Source: Nitrospirota bacterium
GTDB lineage: Bacteria; Nitrospirota; Thermodesulfovibrionia; Thermodesulfovibrionales; Dissulfurispiraceae
DNA length: 51,736 nt
Direction: 5' to 3'
Assembly: GCA_004321915.1 (NCBI GenBank)
Contig: SCQE01000070.1
Coordinates: 1-51,736, forward strand
The notes under the pieces are model-generated. The model had not been told where the DNA came from. It was given only the letters and a program-made list of their open reading frames with translations, and did no database searches. Positions 10,016 to 19,481 of the stretch are shown here, one piece after another. The translations under genes were made by a program, and so were the position numbers. The number at the start of each line of letters is the position of its first letter. Positions within the stretch are counted from its first letter, which is position 1.

Positions 10016-10696
10016 ATGCCTGTATTTTATCTTAACGAAGAACTCGTATTTCCTCCGCCGGAACTGGCCGAAGAAGAAGGTCTGCTTGCGGTGGGCGGAG
10101 ACCTGTCGGTCGAGCGTCTGCTGCTCGCGTACTCGCAGGGTATTTTCCCTTGGTTTTCCGAAGAAAATCCTATCATGTGGTGGACGCCGGACCCTCGTCT
10201 GGTCTTGTTTCCGGACGAGTTCAAGATATCTCGGAGCCTTAGGCAGACGATAAAAAAGGGCATTTACGAGGTTACGGTCGATAAGGCCTTTCCCGAGGTG
10301 ATAGCTGCCTGCGCAAAGACAAAGCGGCGAGGTGAAAGGGGCACATGGATTACGGGAGAAATGATCGAGGCCTACACAGAGCTGCACAGGCGGGGCTACG
10401 CCCATTCGATCGAGAGCCGGCATAACGGGAAGCTCGTAGGCGGTTTGTACGGGGTCGGTCTCGGAGGGGTCTTTTTCGGAGAGTCTATGTTTTCTAAAAT
10501 GAGCGACGCTTCAAAGGCGGCGTTCGCGTTTCTTGTAGAACGCCTCAAAAAGTGCGGCTGCAAGGTGATAGACTGTCAGGTATCGACACCCCATTTGAAG
10601 AGCTTGGGGGCGCGGGAGATTTCGAGAAAGGAGTTCATGCGGCTGATTTCAGGGACGGCCAACGCGGACATTGGAGATAGTTTAAATTTACCTTAG
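10016..10696 (+). CDS. aat: Leucyl/phenylalanyl-tRNA-protein transferase
   Basis: 226 residues, the usual length. Transfers Leu or Phe from charged tRNA to proteins with N-terminal Arg or Lys, marking them for ClpS/ClpAP. Family motifs: [88 protein letters not shown] and [15 protein letters not shown]. No clear ribosome site precedes the ATG. It lies 21 bases after the thioesterase gene, so may be the last gene of that operon. Confidence 0.96.
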   Translation: MPVFYLNEELVFPPPELAEEEGLLAVGGDLSVERLLLAYSQGIFPWFSEENPIMWWTPDPRLVLFPDEFKISRSLRQTIKKGIYEVTVDKAFPEVIAACAKTKRRGERGTWITGEMIEAYTELHRRGYAHSIESRHNGKLVGGLYGVGLGGVFFGESMFSKMSDASKAAFAFLVERLKKCGCKVIDCQVSTPHLKSLGAREISRKEFMRLISGTANADIGDSLNLP

Positions 10697-10707
10697 ATAA
10701 TTGTGTA

Positions 10708-10716
10708 TGGTATTAT
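10708..10716 (+). promoter_or_regulatory. Possible extended -10 promoter for carB
   Basis: TGG-TATTAT (10708-10716) is an extended -10 type element in the 103-base gap before carB; the -35 position (TTACCT at 10688) is poor. Weak evidence. I see no hairpin terminator or PyrR-like leader in this gap. Confidence 0.25.
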
Positions 10717-10799
10717 TCTCAGCCGAGTGTTCTGCTTGAATTAACGGTTTAAGCGTCGAATTCGTCCAAATAGTCAAAATTAAGGATGCGATAAAAACT

Positions 10800-13700
10800 A
10801 TGCCGAAAAGAACAGACATTAAGAAAATCCTGCTTATAGGCTCGGGGCCTATAGTTATAGGGCAGGCCTGCGAGTTCGATTATTCAGGGACCCAAGCATG
10901 TAAGGCGCTGCGCGATGAGGGTTATACGATAGTGCTGGTCAATTCAAACCCCGCCACAATAATGACCGACCCTGAAACAGCCGATGCTACCTATATCGAG
11001 CCGCTTTCGAAAGAGATAATCGAACTGATCATCAAAAAAGAGCGGCCGGACGCGCTTCTGCCGACCATGGGAGGGCAGACCGCGCTGAACCTTGCGGTCG
11101 AACTGGCCGAATCAGGCATATTGGACAAGTATAATGTGGAGCTTATAGGCGCAAAACTCCCTGCCATTAAAAAGGCCGAGGACCGGGAGCTTTTTAAGCA
11201 GGCCATGAAGGAAATAGGCCTTGAGGTGCCTGTAAGCTCTGCCGTAACGACCCTTCAGGAAGGCATGGATTTCATCGAGACCATAGGTTTCCCTGCTATC
11301 CTGAGACCTGCATTTACACTCGGGGGCACCGGCGGAGGCATCGCCTACAATATCGAGGAATATCGCGACCTGCTCGAAAAAGGCCTGAAACTCAGCCCTG
11401 TAAGTCAGGTGCTTGTGGAGGAGTCGGCGCTCGGATGGAAAGAGTACGAGCTTGAAGTCATGCGCGACAACAAAGACAATGTCGTCATAATCTGTTCCAT
11501 AGAAAATTTCGATCCTATGGGTGTGCATACAGGGGACTCGATTACCGTGGCCCCGGCGCAGACCCTGACCGACAAGGAATATCAGCGCATGAGGGACGCC
11601 TCGATAGATGTAATACGCGAAATAGGCGTCGATACCGGAGGGTCGAACATACAGTTCGCGATCAATCCGGAAAACGGCAGGATGATAGTCATCGAGATGA
11701 ACCCGCGCGTATCGAGAAGCTCTGCGCTTGCGAGCAAGGCGACCGGCTTTCCTATAGCGAAGATCGCGGCAAAACTCGCTGTAGGCTACACTCTGGACGA
11801 GATTAAAAACGACATTACGAGGGAGACACCGGCCTCTTTTGAGCCGACTATAGATTATGTTGTTACGAAGATCCCCCGCTTTACTTTCGAGAAGTTTCCT
11901 GCCGCCGATTCTACGCTGACAACACAGATGAAGTCTGTCGGCGAAGTAATGTCCATTGGAAGGACCTTTAAAGAATCCCTGCAAAAGGCGCTGCGCAGTC
12001 TGGAGATAGGCTCTGCCGGACTCGAACCTGTCGAAGCCGGAAAAGACGAAATGCTTTCGAAGCTCAAGATACCCAATGCCGAAAGGATCTGGCATGTAGC
12101 GCAGGCATTGAGAAACGGCATGACGATAGAGGAACTATACCAGATAACCGCCATAGACCCGTGGTTCCTGAAAAATATGAAGCAGCTTCTGGATATGGAA
12201 GAAGAGATAAAGCAGTCGGAGGTCGGCAGTCGACAGTCGACAGATATTTTAAGAAAGGCGAAGGAGTACGGGTTTTCTGATAAACGGATTGCGCAGCTTT
12301 CGGGTATGACCGAAAAGCGTGTCCGCGATATGAGAAAAGAGGCCGGTATAAATCCTGTTTATAAGCTTGTCGATACATGCGCCGCCGAGTTCGCGGCTTA
12401 TACGCCTTACCTCTATTCGAGCTACGAGAGGCCGTATTACAAGTTAGAGGTAGGGACTAAGAACTCAGAACTAAAGGATGAAAATTCCCTTCTAACTTCC
12501 CACTTCTCACTTTCCTCATCAATTGCCGAATGCGAAGCAAATCCGACGCAGAAAAAGAAGGTCGTTATTTTAGGCTCCGGCCCGAACAGGATAGGGCAGG
12601 GCATAGAATTCGATTACTGCTGTGTTCATGCTGTTTACGCTTTGCGGGAGTTGGGCTATGAAACTATCATGGTCAACTGCAATCCCGAAACCGTGAGCAC
12701 CGACTACGACACCGCAGACAGGCTTTATTTCGAGCCGCTCACAATAGAGGACGTCCTGAGCATTATCGAAACCGAAAGGCCTGAAGGCGTGATAGTCCAG
12801 TTCGGAGGCCAGACACCGCTTAAACTTGCCGTGCCTCTCGAACGTGAGGGGGTAAAGATCCTCGGCACATCTCCTGATTCGATCGATAGGGCCGAAGACA
12901 GAAAGCGGTTCAAAGAAGTCCTGCACAAGCTCGACCTTAAGCAGCCCGAAAGCGGCACGGCCATGTGTACGGCGGATGCTGTGGACGTCGCAAAAAGGAT
13001 CGGATATCCGGTGATGGTAAGACCGTCTTATGTTCTCGGCGGCAGGGCGATGGAAATCGTCTACGATGAGGAATCCCTTACCGATTACATGAATAGAGCG
13101 GTGAAGGCTTCCCCCGAACATCCCATACTTGTGGACAAATACCTTGAGGACGCGATAGAGGTCGATGTGGATGCGATATCCGACGGAGAGGCAGTAATAA
13201 TCGGCGGTGTCATGGAGCATATAGAAGAAGCAGGCATACATTCCGGAGATTCGGCCTGTTCCCTACCTCCGTACTCGCTTTCCGGAAATATAATCGATGT
13301 CATCAAAGCCCAATCTAGGGCCCTTGCAAGAGAGCTTAATGTTATCGGACTGATGAACGCCCAGTTTGCGGTAAAAGATAACGAGGTGTTTATACTTGAG
13401 GTCAACCCGCGCGGGTCGAGGACAATTCCGTATGTGAGCAAGGCCACAGGAATTCCGCTGGCCAAGATGGCGGCCAAAACTATGGTAGGAAAGACGCTGA
13501 AAGAGCTCGGACTGACTGCCGATAAAAAGATAAACCACGTAGCGGTCAAAGAGGCTGTGTTCCCGTTCGATAAATTCCCGGGTGTTGATACCATATTAGG
13601 CCCTGAAATGAAATCTACCGGCGAGGTCATGGGCATCGACGAGGACTTCGGCCTTGCCTACGCAAAGGCGCAGGCCGCAAGCAGCAACAAGATCCCTGTC

Positions 13701-14099
13701 GACGGCAAGATCTTTATCAGCGTAAAGGACAAGGACAAGCCCCGCACGGTTGCGATAGCAAAAAAACTCTTGGCCATGGGATTCAGCTTGGTCGCCACAA
13801 AGGGGACTGCAGGTTATCTTTCAGGGCAGGGCATAAAGCTCGATACCATAAACAAGGTTGTGGAAGGCAGGCCCCACTGCGTTGATTTGATAAAGAACAG
13901 AGAACTGAGTTTTATCATCAACACGGTTTCCGGAACTCAGGCCCAAAAAGACTCTCTTTCGATACGCAGAAGCGCCCTTCAGTTCAGGATCCCTTACACT
14001 ACGACGATTTCAGGCGCAGAGGCCGTTGTCAGGGCAATAGAGGTGTTGAGGGAAAAAGAGCTGCATATAAAATCCATTCAGGAATATCACAGGCAGTGA
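10800..14099 (+). CDS. carB: Carbamoyl-phosphate synthase large subunit
   Basis: 1,099 residues, longer than the usual ~1,070-1,080. Makes carbamoyl phosphate from bicarbonate, ATP and glutamine-derived ammonia for arginine and pyrimidines, with CarA (not in this window). Two homologous ATP-grasp halves are plain: the first begins [23 protein letters not shown], the second [20 protein letters not shown]; an MGS-like allosteric domain is C-terminal ([15 protein letters not shown]). The oligomerisation linker contains a repeat-like DNA tract (residues ~472-482), and an insertion of ~30 residues (~544-576) separates YLYSSYE from CEANPT, which are adjacent in E. coli. Both are in frame, so the enzyme should still be made. 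Confidence 0.96.
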   Translation: MPKRTDIKKILLIGSGPIVIGQACEFDYSGTQACKALRDEGYTIVLVNSNPATIMTDPETADATYIEPLSKEIIELIIKKERPDALLPTMGGQTALNLAVELAESGILDKYNVELIGAKLPAIKKAEDRELFKQAMKEIGLEVPVSSAVTTLQEGMDFIETIGFPAILRPAFTLGGTGGGIAYNIEEYRDLLEKGLKLSPVSQVLVEESALGWKEYELEVMRDNKDNVVIICSIENFDPMGVHTGDSITVAPAQTLTDKEYQRMRDASIDVIREIGVDTGGSNIQFAINPENGRMIVIEMNPRVSRSSALASKATGFPIAKIAAKLAVGYTLDEIKNDITRETPASFEPTIDYVVTKIPRFTFEKFPAADSTLTTQMKSVGEVMSIGRTFKESLQKALRSLEIGSAGLEPVEAGKDEMLSKLKIPNAERIWHVAQALRNGMTIEELYQITAIDPWFLKNMKQLLDMEEEIKQSEVGSRQSTDILRKAKEYGFSDKRIAQLSGMTEKRVRDMRKEAGINPVYKLVDTCAAEFAAYTPYLYSSYERPYYKLEVGTKNSELKDENSLLTSHFSLSSSIAECEANPTQKKKVVILGSGPNRIGQGIEFDYCCVHAVYALRELGYETIMVNCNPETVSTDYDTADRLYFEPLTIEDVLSIIETERPEGVIVQFGGQTPLKLAVPLEREGVKILGTSPDSIDRAEDRKRFKEVLHKLDLKQPESGTAMCTADAVDVAKRIGYPVMVRPSYVLGGRAMEIVYDEESLTDYMNRAVKASPEHPILVDKYLEDAIEVDVDAISDGEAVIIGGVMEHIEEAGIHSGDSACSLPPYSLSGNIIDVIKAQSRALARELNVIGLMNAQFAVKDNEVFILEVNPRGSRTIPYVSKATGIPLAKMAAKTMVGKTLKELGLTADKKINHVAVKEAVFPFDKFPGVDTILGPEMKSTGEVMGIDEDFGLAYAKAQAASSNKIPVDGKIFISVKDKDKPRTVAIAKKLLAMGFSLVATKGTAGYLSGQGIKLDTINKVVEGRPHCVDLIKNRELSFIINTVSGTQAQKDSLSIRRSALQFRIPYTTTISGAEAVVRAIEVLREKELHIKSIQEYHRQ
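12213..12243 (+). repeat. GTCGAC-rich repeat tract inside carB
   Basis: A 31-base tract built from CAGTCGG/CAGTCGA units, with CAGTCGA repeated in tandem and two GTCGAC palindromes. It encodes [11 protein letters not shown] in the linker between the first carboxyphosphate half and the oligomerisation helices. Linker length is about normal, so it replaces rather than lengthens. No second copy was noticed in the window. Confidence 0.5.
12441..12498 (+). repeat. Palindromic insertion element within carB
   Basis: AAGTTAGA (12441-12448) and TCTAACTT (12491-12498) are perfect inverted repeats; the pairing extends inward through GGGA (12453-12456) and TCCC (12486-12489) with a 3-base bulge, around a loop containing the direct repeat AGAACT. 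The insert encodes a polar Ser/Leu/Lys-rich segment at the junction of the two halves of CarB, reminiscent of protein-coding palindromic elements described in Rickettsia. Confidence 0.65.
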
Positions 14100-14138
14100 A
14101 GCAGCGTTGCCCTATACGGGCATCACAAAGCGGGCCGA

Positions 14139-14510
14139 TCATTTCCGTATTTTCTTGGTCTTATTTTGCGCCATTGTTTTTAAAATATCTATCACGGCCC
14201 GTTTGAGCCTGTCGTCTATTTTTCTGAAATAAACGAGGAGCGTCTTTTCGTCCTCGCCTAGATCCGCATAAACCGCCGGTTCTTCGGAAACCCTATCGGG
14301 TTCGCCCTGAAACAGGCTGTTCAGGGGAAAACCTACCGCGTTGGCTATTTGCGCAAGCCTGCTCACGCTTATTCTGTTGACGCCGTGTTCGTATTTTTGT
14401 ATCTGCTGGTACGATACGCCTATCAACTCCGCCAGCTTCATCTGCGAGATGCCCTTGGCTTTTCGCAACAGCTTTATCTGCTGTCCTATCTTTAAATCGT
14501 ACTCTTTCAT
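14139..14510 (-). CDS. XRE-family transcriptional regulator
   Basis: 123 residues. A Cro/C1-type helix-turn-helix covers ~8-65 (IGQQIKLLRKAKGISQMKLAELIGVSYQQIQKYEHG...). The rest, DRVSEEPAVYADLGEDEKTLLVYFRKIDDRLKRAVIDILKTMAQ, is helical and may dimerise. It is transcribed away from the response regulator gene, with GTTGCA half-sites between them, so autoregulation and control of that neighbour are plausible. It converges with carB. No prophage genes are nearby, so a phage origin is not supported. Confidence 0.88.
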   Translation of the reverse strand: MKEYDLKIGQQIKLLRKAKGISQMKLAELIGVSYQQIQKYEHGVNRISVSRLAQIANAVGFPLNSLFQGEPDRVSEEPAVYADLGEDEKTLLVYFRKIDDRLKRAVIDILKTMAQNKTKKIRK

Positions 14511-14555
14511 ATGCCCCGAACTTTAAAATGGTGTCCCCCTAAAAAGCTACGCCCC

Positions 14556-14605
14556 TCAGGTTGCAATCAGGCTGTATTCCTTGACAAATGCAACTTTAGG
14601 TTGTA
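14556..14605. promoter_or_regulatory. Candidate XRE operator: repeated GTTGCA half-sites
   Basis: TCAGGTTGCA (14556-14565) and TTAGGTTGTA (14596-14605) are direct repeats 40 bases apart, and TGCAAC (14589-14594) is an inverted half-site facing the second one. The cluster lies between the two divergent genes and covers the spacer and -10 edge of the response regulator promoter. Confidence 0.4.
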
Positions 14606-14609
14606 TATA
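14581..14609 (+). promoter_or_regulatory. Predicted promoter of the response regulator gene
   Basis: -35 TTGACA (14581-14586), 17-base spacer, -10 TATATA (14604-14609), 30 bases before the ATG at 14640. A near-consensus sigma-70 promoter. Confidence 0.65.
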
Positions 14610-14639
14610 TTAGTTGAAATAAAAATGCCGGGGTAAGGA

Positions 14640-15023
14640 ATGTCCGTTAAAAGAAATGTACTGATCGTGGATGACGACGCGGCCTGCAGGGAGATGGTGC
14701 GCAGTATCCTCGATTTTTCCGGTTTCAGGGTCACAACCGTTGAGAACGCGATTTCCGCGCTCGGAGCCATAAAGCATGAAAATTTCGATGTGGTCATCAC
14801 CGACTATTCCATGCCCGGAATGAAAGGCACCGAGTTGACCACGCTCCTCAGGGCGCGGTATCCGGATATGCTTATAATAGGGATGAGCGGCGATGACAGC
14901 GGACGGGCTTTTTTGGCGGCCGGCACCGACGGTTTTTTGCCGAAGCCGCTCGATTTTAATGACCTAATTTCGATGGTCGGAACTGTAAGCGAAAGGGACG
15001 ACGGAGATCCGGATATCGGATGA
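14640..15023 (+). CDS. Single-domain response regulator (CheY-like)
   Basis: 127 residues, receiver domain only. Acidic pocket D11-D13, phospho-acceptor D55 (VVITDYSMPG), switch Ser83 (GMSGD) and Lys102 (LPKPLD) are all present, so it should be phosphorylated by a histidine kinase and signal by protein contact. No output domain. No cognate kinase is adjacent; the hybrid kinase at 45.8-48.5 kb is one of several possible partners. AAGGA precedes the ATG. Confidence 0.9.
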   Translation: MSVKRNVLIVDDDAACREMVRSILDFSGFRVTTVENAISALGAIKHENFDVVITDYSMPGMKGTELTTLLRARYPDMLIIGMSGDDSGRAFLAAGTDGFLPKPLDFNDLISMVGTVSERDDGDPDIG

Positions 15024-15054
15024 AAGGGGCAAGTCCGTCCTCTAAAAGCAGTTT

Positions 15055-17325
15055 TTACTCCCAGTTGAAAAAGCTCAGCACATTAGAAAAGTCGTCGGTC
15101 CATAAGCGGGCCGGAGCAAAGCCTTCTAGCCTTCTCCAGCGTTCGTCATATCTGAGATTCTGAAACGCTTCCGGCTTTTTCGCCATCAATACCCATTTGG
15201 AGCCGTACTTCATTATCTCCATGTCGTAGCCCGTCTCCTGTAAGAGCGCGGTGAGCCCTGCATCATTAGCAAGCCTTTGCAGCACGGGCTCCAGCGACAC
15301 GTATTTGTTCGTTATCTGGAAGGCGAGAATGCCGTCGTCCCTAAGCTTGGACAGATAGAGTCTCAGGGCCTCTTTGGTCAGGAGATGAACGGGTATTGCG
15401 TCGGAGCTGAACGCATCGAGGATTATTATATCGTAGCCTTTTGGCGCGGCATCCTCTATTCTCAGTCTTCCGTCGCCCAAGATTACTTCCCATTCAGCCC
15501 TGCTCTTCTCGAAGAATGTAAAGTATTCAGGGTCCGCAGCAATCTTCTTCACGGTCGGGTCTATCTCATAAAAGGTGAATTTCTGGCCCGCCTCTCCGTA
15601 GGCTATCAAGGTCCCCGCTCCGAGGCCGACAACCGCTACATGCTTTTTTGCCTTGGGCCCGCTGAACTCGGTGAAGACTTGGCCGATAGGCCCCTCCCTG
15701 TGGAAATAGGTGAAGGGCTCCTGACTGTATTCCGGGTCGAGGCTCTGTTTTCCGTGAAGGGTCGTTCCGTGAACGAGGCTTCTGAACCGTCCGTCTGCAT
15801 CGTTCATTACCGTATGGACTCCGAAAAAGCTCCGCTCTCTGTGAATGATGTCGCCCCCCCATTTGTCGGTCGCTATCCATACCGCTATAAAAACCGTTAT
15901 CGCAATACCGAAGCGCGCAGGTTTTTTTATGAACGAGACCGCATAGCAGATCAGGGCAGGGATTCCATAGGTAAAGGCTGTGTTTATGGTGTTTGTTTCT
16001 GCGTCGAAAATTTTTGAGAAGAGGGACAAGTCCATGTCCACGACAGGCCATTTTGCCATGAGCCAATATGCAAGGATCGCCAGCAATACGGGGATGGCCA
16101 GATCAAGATATTTTCTGTACCCCGAAGATTGGCCGGTTTCCGTGAACGGCAGGATTAAGGCTGCGAGGGCGAGCGCAAAAGGATATTCGAGTATGGAATT
16201 AAAAGTTATAGGGGCGATTATAGCATTGAATATTCCGCCCAAGGCGCCCCCTACGGACATCAGCAGATAGAATTCGGTGAGATATTTTACCGCAGGCCTG
16301 CTCAATGCGAGTTCTCCGTGGCAGACCATGGCCACTGCGAAGAAGGTCCCGAGATGGAGAATGAATACGGCCCACATCGGGGGTTTTAAATACGAGAACA
16401 TGATGAAAAGCAGGGCTGAAACGCCCAGCGGCAGCAGCCTTATCATTGTCTTGTGCAGAGAAGCGGGCAGCTTGGCGAATACGATAATGAAAGAGAGAAG
16501 GTAAAGCGCCAGAGGCACCACCCAGAAAAGCGGTATGGATGCTATGTCTGTCGTAAAATGTGTTGTCACGCCGAGCATGAGGCTTGAGGGTATAAAGGCA
16601 AGGACCACCCATTTTGACCTCTGCAGCATTGTCGGCGGGATTGCTGTATCTATGCAAAGTATGGAGTCCCCTTCCATGACGGCTGTTCCGCCGTTTACGC
16701 ATGCCGTGCGTTTTACGAAAAAGGCACAGAGCCCTGTCAGCAAAGCGAACAGGATGTATCCTACGGTCCACATGCCGCTCTGCCCGCCTAACGAAAGTTT
16801 GGGTTCTATTATCGTAGGATACGCCAAAAGCGCCAGCATGCTTCCCAGATTGCTTGCGCTGTATAGGAAATAAGGGTCGTTTGAGCTTTTGTGCCCTGTA
16901 GCCGCAAACCACCTTTGCAAAAGCGGCGCGCTCGACGAGAGGACGAAAAACGGCAGACTTACCGACATGAACAAAAGGCTGACAACCATCCATATGGGGC
17001 TTACGTCGAACCTTATCCATGCCTTGGAAATGCCTACGGGCAGAAAGACGCAGGCCATTACAAGCACCGCAATATGCACGGCGACCTGCCTGCCGAAACT
17101 TAACCGCCCGCTTAGAAAGTGTGCATATGCGTAACCTGCGAGCAGCGCGGCCTGAAAGAACATCATGCAGGTGTTCCAGACTGCCGGGGTGCCGCCCAGA
17201 ATGGGGAGTATCATCTTAGCTATCATGGGCTCTACAATAAAAAGCAGGCCTGCGCTCATAAAGAGCGCGACAGAAAAGAGACCGGGCAGCAGCGCATTAT
17301 ATAGTTTAGGTGAAATAAAACTCAT
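15055..17325 (-). CDS. Membrane-anchored spermidine synthase-like protein (MFS-type fusion)
   Basis: 756 residues. The N-terminal ~480 residues contain about 12 hydrophobic segments, starting GLFSVALFMSAGLLFIVEP, as in fused MFS/spermidine synthase proteins. The C-terminal part (~500-756) is a Rossmann methyltransferase-like fold with VVGLGAGTL, FYEIDP and DAFSSDAIPVHLLT, as in spermidine synthase. Whether it makes polyamines is unknown; the family may use other nucleophiles or substrates at the membrane. It is the last gene of a three-gene minus-strand unit, 11 bases after the small ATPase gene. Confidence 0.88.
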   Translation of the reverse strand: MSFISPKLYNALLPGLFSVALFMSAGLLFIVEPMIAKMILPILGGTPAVWNTCMMFFQAALLAGYAYAHFLSGRLSFGRQVAVHIAVLVMACVFLPVGISKAWIRFDVSPIWMVVSLLFMSVSLPFFVLSSSAPLLQRWFAATGHKSSNDPYFLYSASNLGSMLALLAYPTIIEPKLSLGGQSGMWTVGYILFALLTGLCAFFVKRTACVNGGTAVMEGDSILCIDTAIPPTMLQRSKWVVLAFIPSSLMLGVTTHFTTDIASIPLFWVVPLALYLLSFIIVFAKLPASLHKTMIRLLPLGVSALLFIMFSYLKPPMWAVFILHLGTFFAVAMVCHGELALSRPAVKYLTEFYLLMSVGGALGGIFNAIIAPITFNSILEYPFALALAALILPFTETGQSSGYRKYLDLAIPVLLAILAYWLMAKWPVVDMDLSLFSKIFDAETNTINTAFTYGIPALICYAVSFIKKPARFGIAITVFIAVWIATDKWGGDIIHRERSFFGVHTVMNDADGRFRSLVHGTTLHGKQSLDPEYSQEPFTYFHREGPIGQVFTEFSGPKAKKHVAVVGLGAGTLIAYGEAGQKFTFYEIDPTVKKIAADPEYFTFFEKSRAEWEVILGDGRLRIEDAAPKGYDIIILDAFSSDAIPVHLLTKEALRLYLSKLRDDGILAFQITNKYVSLEPVLQRLANDAGLTALLQETGYDMEIMKYGSKWVLMAKKPEAFQNLRYDERWRRLEGFAPARLWTDDFSNVLSFFNWE

Positions 17326-17336
17326 CTTCTTCCGTA

Positions 17337-17798
17337 TTAAATTTTTCCGATGTCGACGACTTCGGTAAATACCATCTGTGCGGTATCGGCCTTGAATCTG
17401 ACTACAACGTCCACTGCCGAGAGGAAAGGTTTCAACTCGACAAGAAAATTGGCTATCAATATTTTTTTGCCTTTGCTTTGGCTGTCCGAGATCAGTTTTA
17501 ACAGTTTTTCCTGCGCTTCGGCGCCTGCGCTGTTTATGTCGTCGGCTATAATAACATGGTTGTCGGACGTCGCGCTGTCAAGCCCCTCGAGGTTGTCGAT
17601 ATATTTTATCGATTCATCCAATTCAGGACGCTGCATATTTGCGCTGTAATAAGAGACATTACCGCTTTCTTTGGTCACTTTGAGCGCTGTCGTGGTCTTC
17701 CCTGTGCCCGGTTTTCCGACGATAAGCACATTTTTGTGTGTTTTAAGAAGGTTTCTGAGGATCTCTTCTTTGACTACGAAGGAGAAATTGAAGTCCAT
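17337..17798 (-). CDS. Small P-loop ATPase of unknown role
   Basis: 153 residues. Walker A GKPGTGKTTT (~28-37) and a Walker B-like VIIADDIN (~82-89) place it in the P-loop NTPase superfamily, resembling an isolated AAA-type or DNA-replication-clamp-loader-like core without C-terminal lid. FLVELKPFLSAVDVVVRFKAD near the end may be the sensor strand. It sits 14 bases after the HDOD-GAF gene and 11 bases before the membrane synthase gene. Function unknown. Confidence 0.75.
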   Translation of the reverse strand: MDFNFSFVVKEEILRNLLKTHKNVLIVGKPGTGKTTTALKVTKESGNVSYYSANMQRPELDESIKYIDNLEGLDSATSDNHVIIADDINSAGAEAQEKLLKLISDSQSKGKKILIANFLVELKPFLSAVDVVVRFKADTAQMVFTEVVDIGKI

Positions 17799-17812
17799 AT
17801 ATTATGCGGGTG

Positions 17813-19354
17813 TCAATATCCCTGTTTCTGTTTTACGGCGAGGACCGTCTGGTCCCTCAGTATCTTGAGGTAGTTGAGCATTCCTTTGGTCACATTCTTG
17901 AAATTGTTTTTATCGCCCTCGATATAGAAGATTCCGAGCGGTTTCGCATTTATTATTATCGGCAGTATTATTATGAAGGCCGATTGCGACACTTTGCCTT
18001 TATACCATTCGGGAAGCATGCGCATTATTTCGGGGGCGCCGATATCTTTGACCACATAATCGGCCTGCTTGTTTATCGCTATATTGAAGATGTCGGTTTT
18101 GTTGCCCACTTCGACTTTGAACCAGCTTTTCAGGCCTTCTATATCGTTGCCGAAACCGAAACGTATGCTCATCACAGGCAGTTTCGTGTCTTTTACCATA
18201 AACAAAACGCATGAAGCACCCATGCCCCTGTAAATGGTTTCTATCGCGATCCTCACTACGTCGTTGAGCGAGAAGCTGCTCACTATCGAGTGGTTTATGT
18301 CCTGAATGCCGTTTGTGAATATCGCCTCGGAGTTTTCGACATTCTCCTCTTTGAAAAGACTGTCTATAGTATCGAGCCCGTCGGAGACCGGAAAGGCTGC
18401 GTCGATCCCGTCGGCCGTCGAAATATTCTGCGACCATGCAAAAAGCTGGCTGCTGAAAGGTACGGTTTTTATGTCAACTTTCAAGGTGGAAGAGAAATCG
18501 ACCAGATCCTGTACGGAATTGTCCACAATGGCGGTGATCTTTTCCCCCAAATTTTTGTAGTGTGCTGAATAGGATTGTACGAGTTTTTTGATCTTTTCGT
18601 CTTTGTCGGACTTCTCTCCGTTAGATGCGAGAATGACCGCGATATCGTTGCTCAACGTGGCTATGCTGTTCAGCCTCTCCTGCTCATTTGGACTTTTTGT
18701 TATTTCAGAGCCCCTGAGATTGTGCATGCTCATGACTATCTTCTGCGGCAGGTTCCACTCTTTTGCCACGGTCATGCCGATTTCTTCATAAGAGACCCCG
18801 AGAACGGTTATCGCAGCCGCCCCTTCGGACTCCTTGCGCTCCGCCATGCAGGACCTTATGTCATCGAGCTTGGACGGCAGGTAAAAGGCGACCATTATTT
18901 TTCCGAACGCGTGAAGCATGGAACATATGAAGGCCTCTTCGCGGTCGGCGATCAGGGTTTCGCCTGCTATGTTCTGTGCCAGTATCCCGCTGTAATATGA
19001 CTGCATAAGCGTGTCCATGAGTCCGCTTCCCGAGTCCCGTTTCTGGAACTGCTCGAACAACATCAGGGTCAATGCGAGGTTTTTCACGTTTTCGAACCCG
19101 AGAAGTATGATGGCCCTCGAAATTGTGGTGACTTCTCCGAACTGTGAATATCCTACGCTGTTTACGATTTTGAGGAGCCTTGAAGTAAGGGCGTAATCTT
19201 TAAGGATGATATTGGCGAACTCGCTGACCGAACTGACTTCGGCGGTCTTGAATTTGTTTATGAGACTTATAGTCCCGGTCATGGCCGGAAAATCAGGGCT
19301 GTGCCGGATTTCGGACAGCAGCCGGCTTAGGGTCTCTTCTCTCTGGGTCGGCAT
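17813..19354 (-). CDS. HDOD-GAF signalling protein
   Basis: 513 residues, soluble. An HDOD domain (~15-215) has LLKIVNSVGYSQFGEVTTISRAIILLGFENVKNL and LHAFGK where true HD enzymes have LHDxGK, so it lacks the catalytic Asp and likely acts as a scaffold. A helical linker and a C-terminal GAF domain (~345-505) follow. HDOD proteins take part in chemotaxis, c-di-GMP and stress signalling. No ribosome site is visible; a TATATT box (19367-19362) lies only 7 bases before the ATG, so the message might be leaderless. Confidence 0.82.
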   Translation of the reverse strand: MPTQREETLSRLLSEIRHSPDFPAMTGTISLINKFKTAEVSSVSEFANIILKDYALTSRLLKIVNSVGYSQFGEVTTISRAIILLGFENVKNLALTLMLFEQFQKRDSGSGLMDTLMQSYYSGILAQNIAGETLIADREEAFICSMLHAFGKIMVAFYLPSKLDDIRSCMAERKESEGAAAITVLGVSYEEIGMTVAKEWNLPQKIVMSMHNLRGSEITKSPNEQERLNSIATLSNDIAVILASNGEKSDKDEKIKKLVQSYSAHYKNLGEKITAIVDNSVQDLVDFSSTLKVDIKTVPFSSQLFAWSQNISTADGIDAAFPVSDGLDTIDSLFKEENVENSEAIFTNGIQDINHSIVSSFSLNDVVRIAIETIYRGMGASCVLFMVKDTKLPVMSIRFGFGNDIEGLKSWFKVEVGNKTDIFNIAINKQADYVVKDIGAPEIMRMLPEWYKGKVSQSAFIIILPIIINAKPLGIFYIEGDKNNFKNVTKGMLNYLKILRDQTVLAVKQKQGY

Positions 19355-19412
19355 ATTTTTTAATATAACATAAAGTCCTGTAAAAGCTTAATAATTGGAG
19401 CGGTTACCCAGT

Positions 19413-19441
19413 TCCCATTTTTTAACGGATTTAGTTATACT
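19413..19441 (+). promoter_or_regulatory. Possible rplI-dnaB promoter
   Basis: TTCCCA (19413-19418), 17-base spacer, TATACT (19436-19441), about 40 bases before the rplI ATG. The -10 is good and the -35 moderate. Confidence 0.4.
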
Positions 19442-19481
19442 ATCAGTTCACCTAAACAAAACGAAAGGAGAAGTTCTCGAT

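Noticed and set aside
11112-12095. 327-codon minus-strand frame opposite carB
   Set aside because: Shadow frame; carB motifs are clear on the plus strand.
14108-14122. Short hairpin TGCCC-TATAC-GGGCA between carB and the XRE gene as a terminator
   Set aside because: Only five pairs and no T-run on either side.
15277-16017. Plus-strand open frame of 246 codons within the membrane synthase gene
   Set aside because: Antisense to a conserved synthase domain; no motifs.
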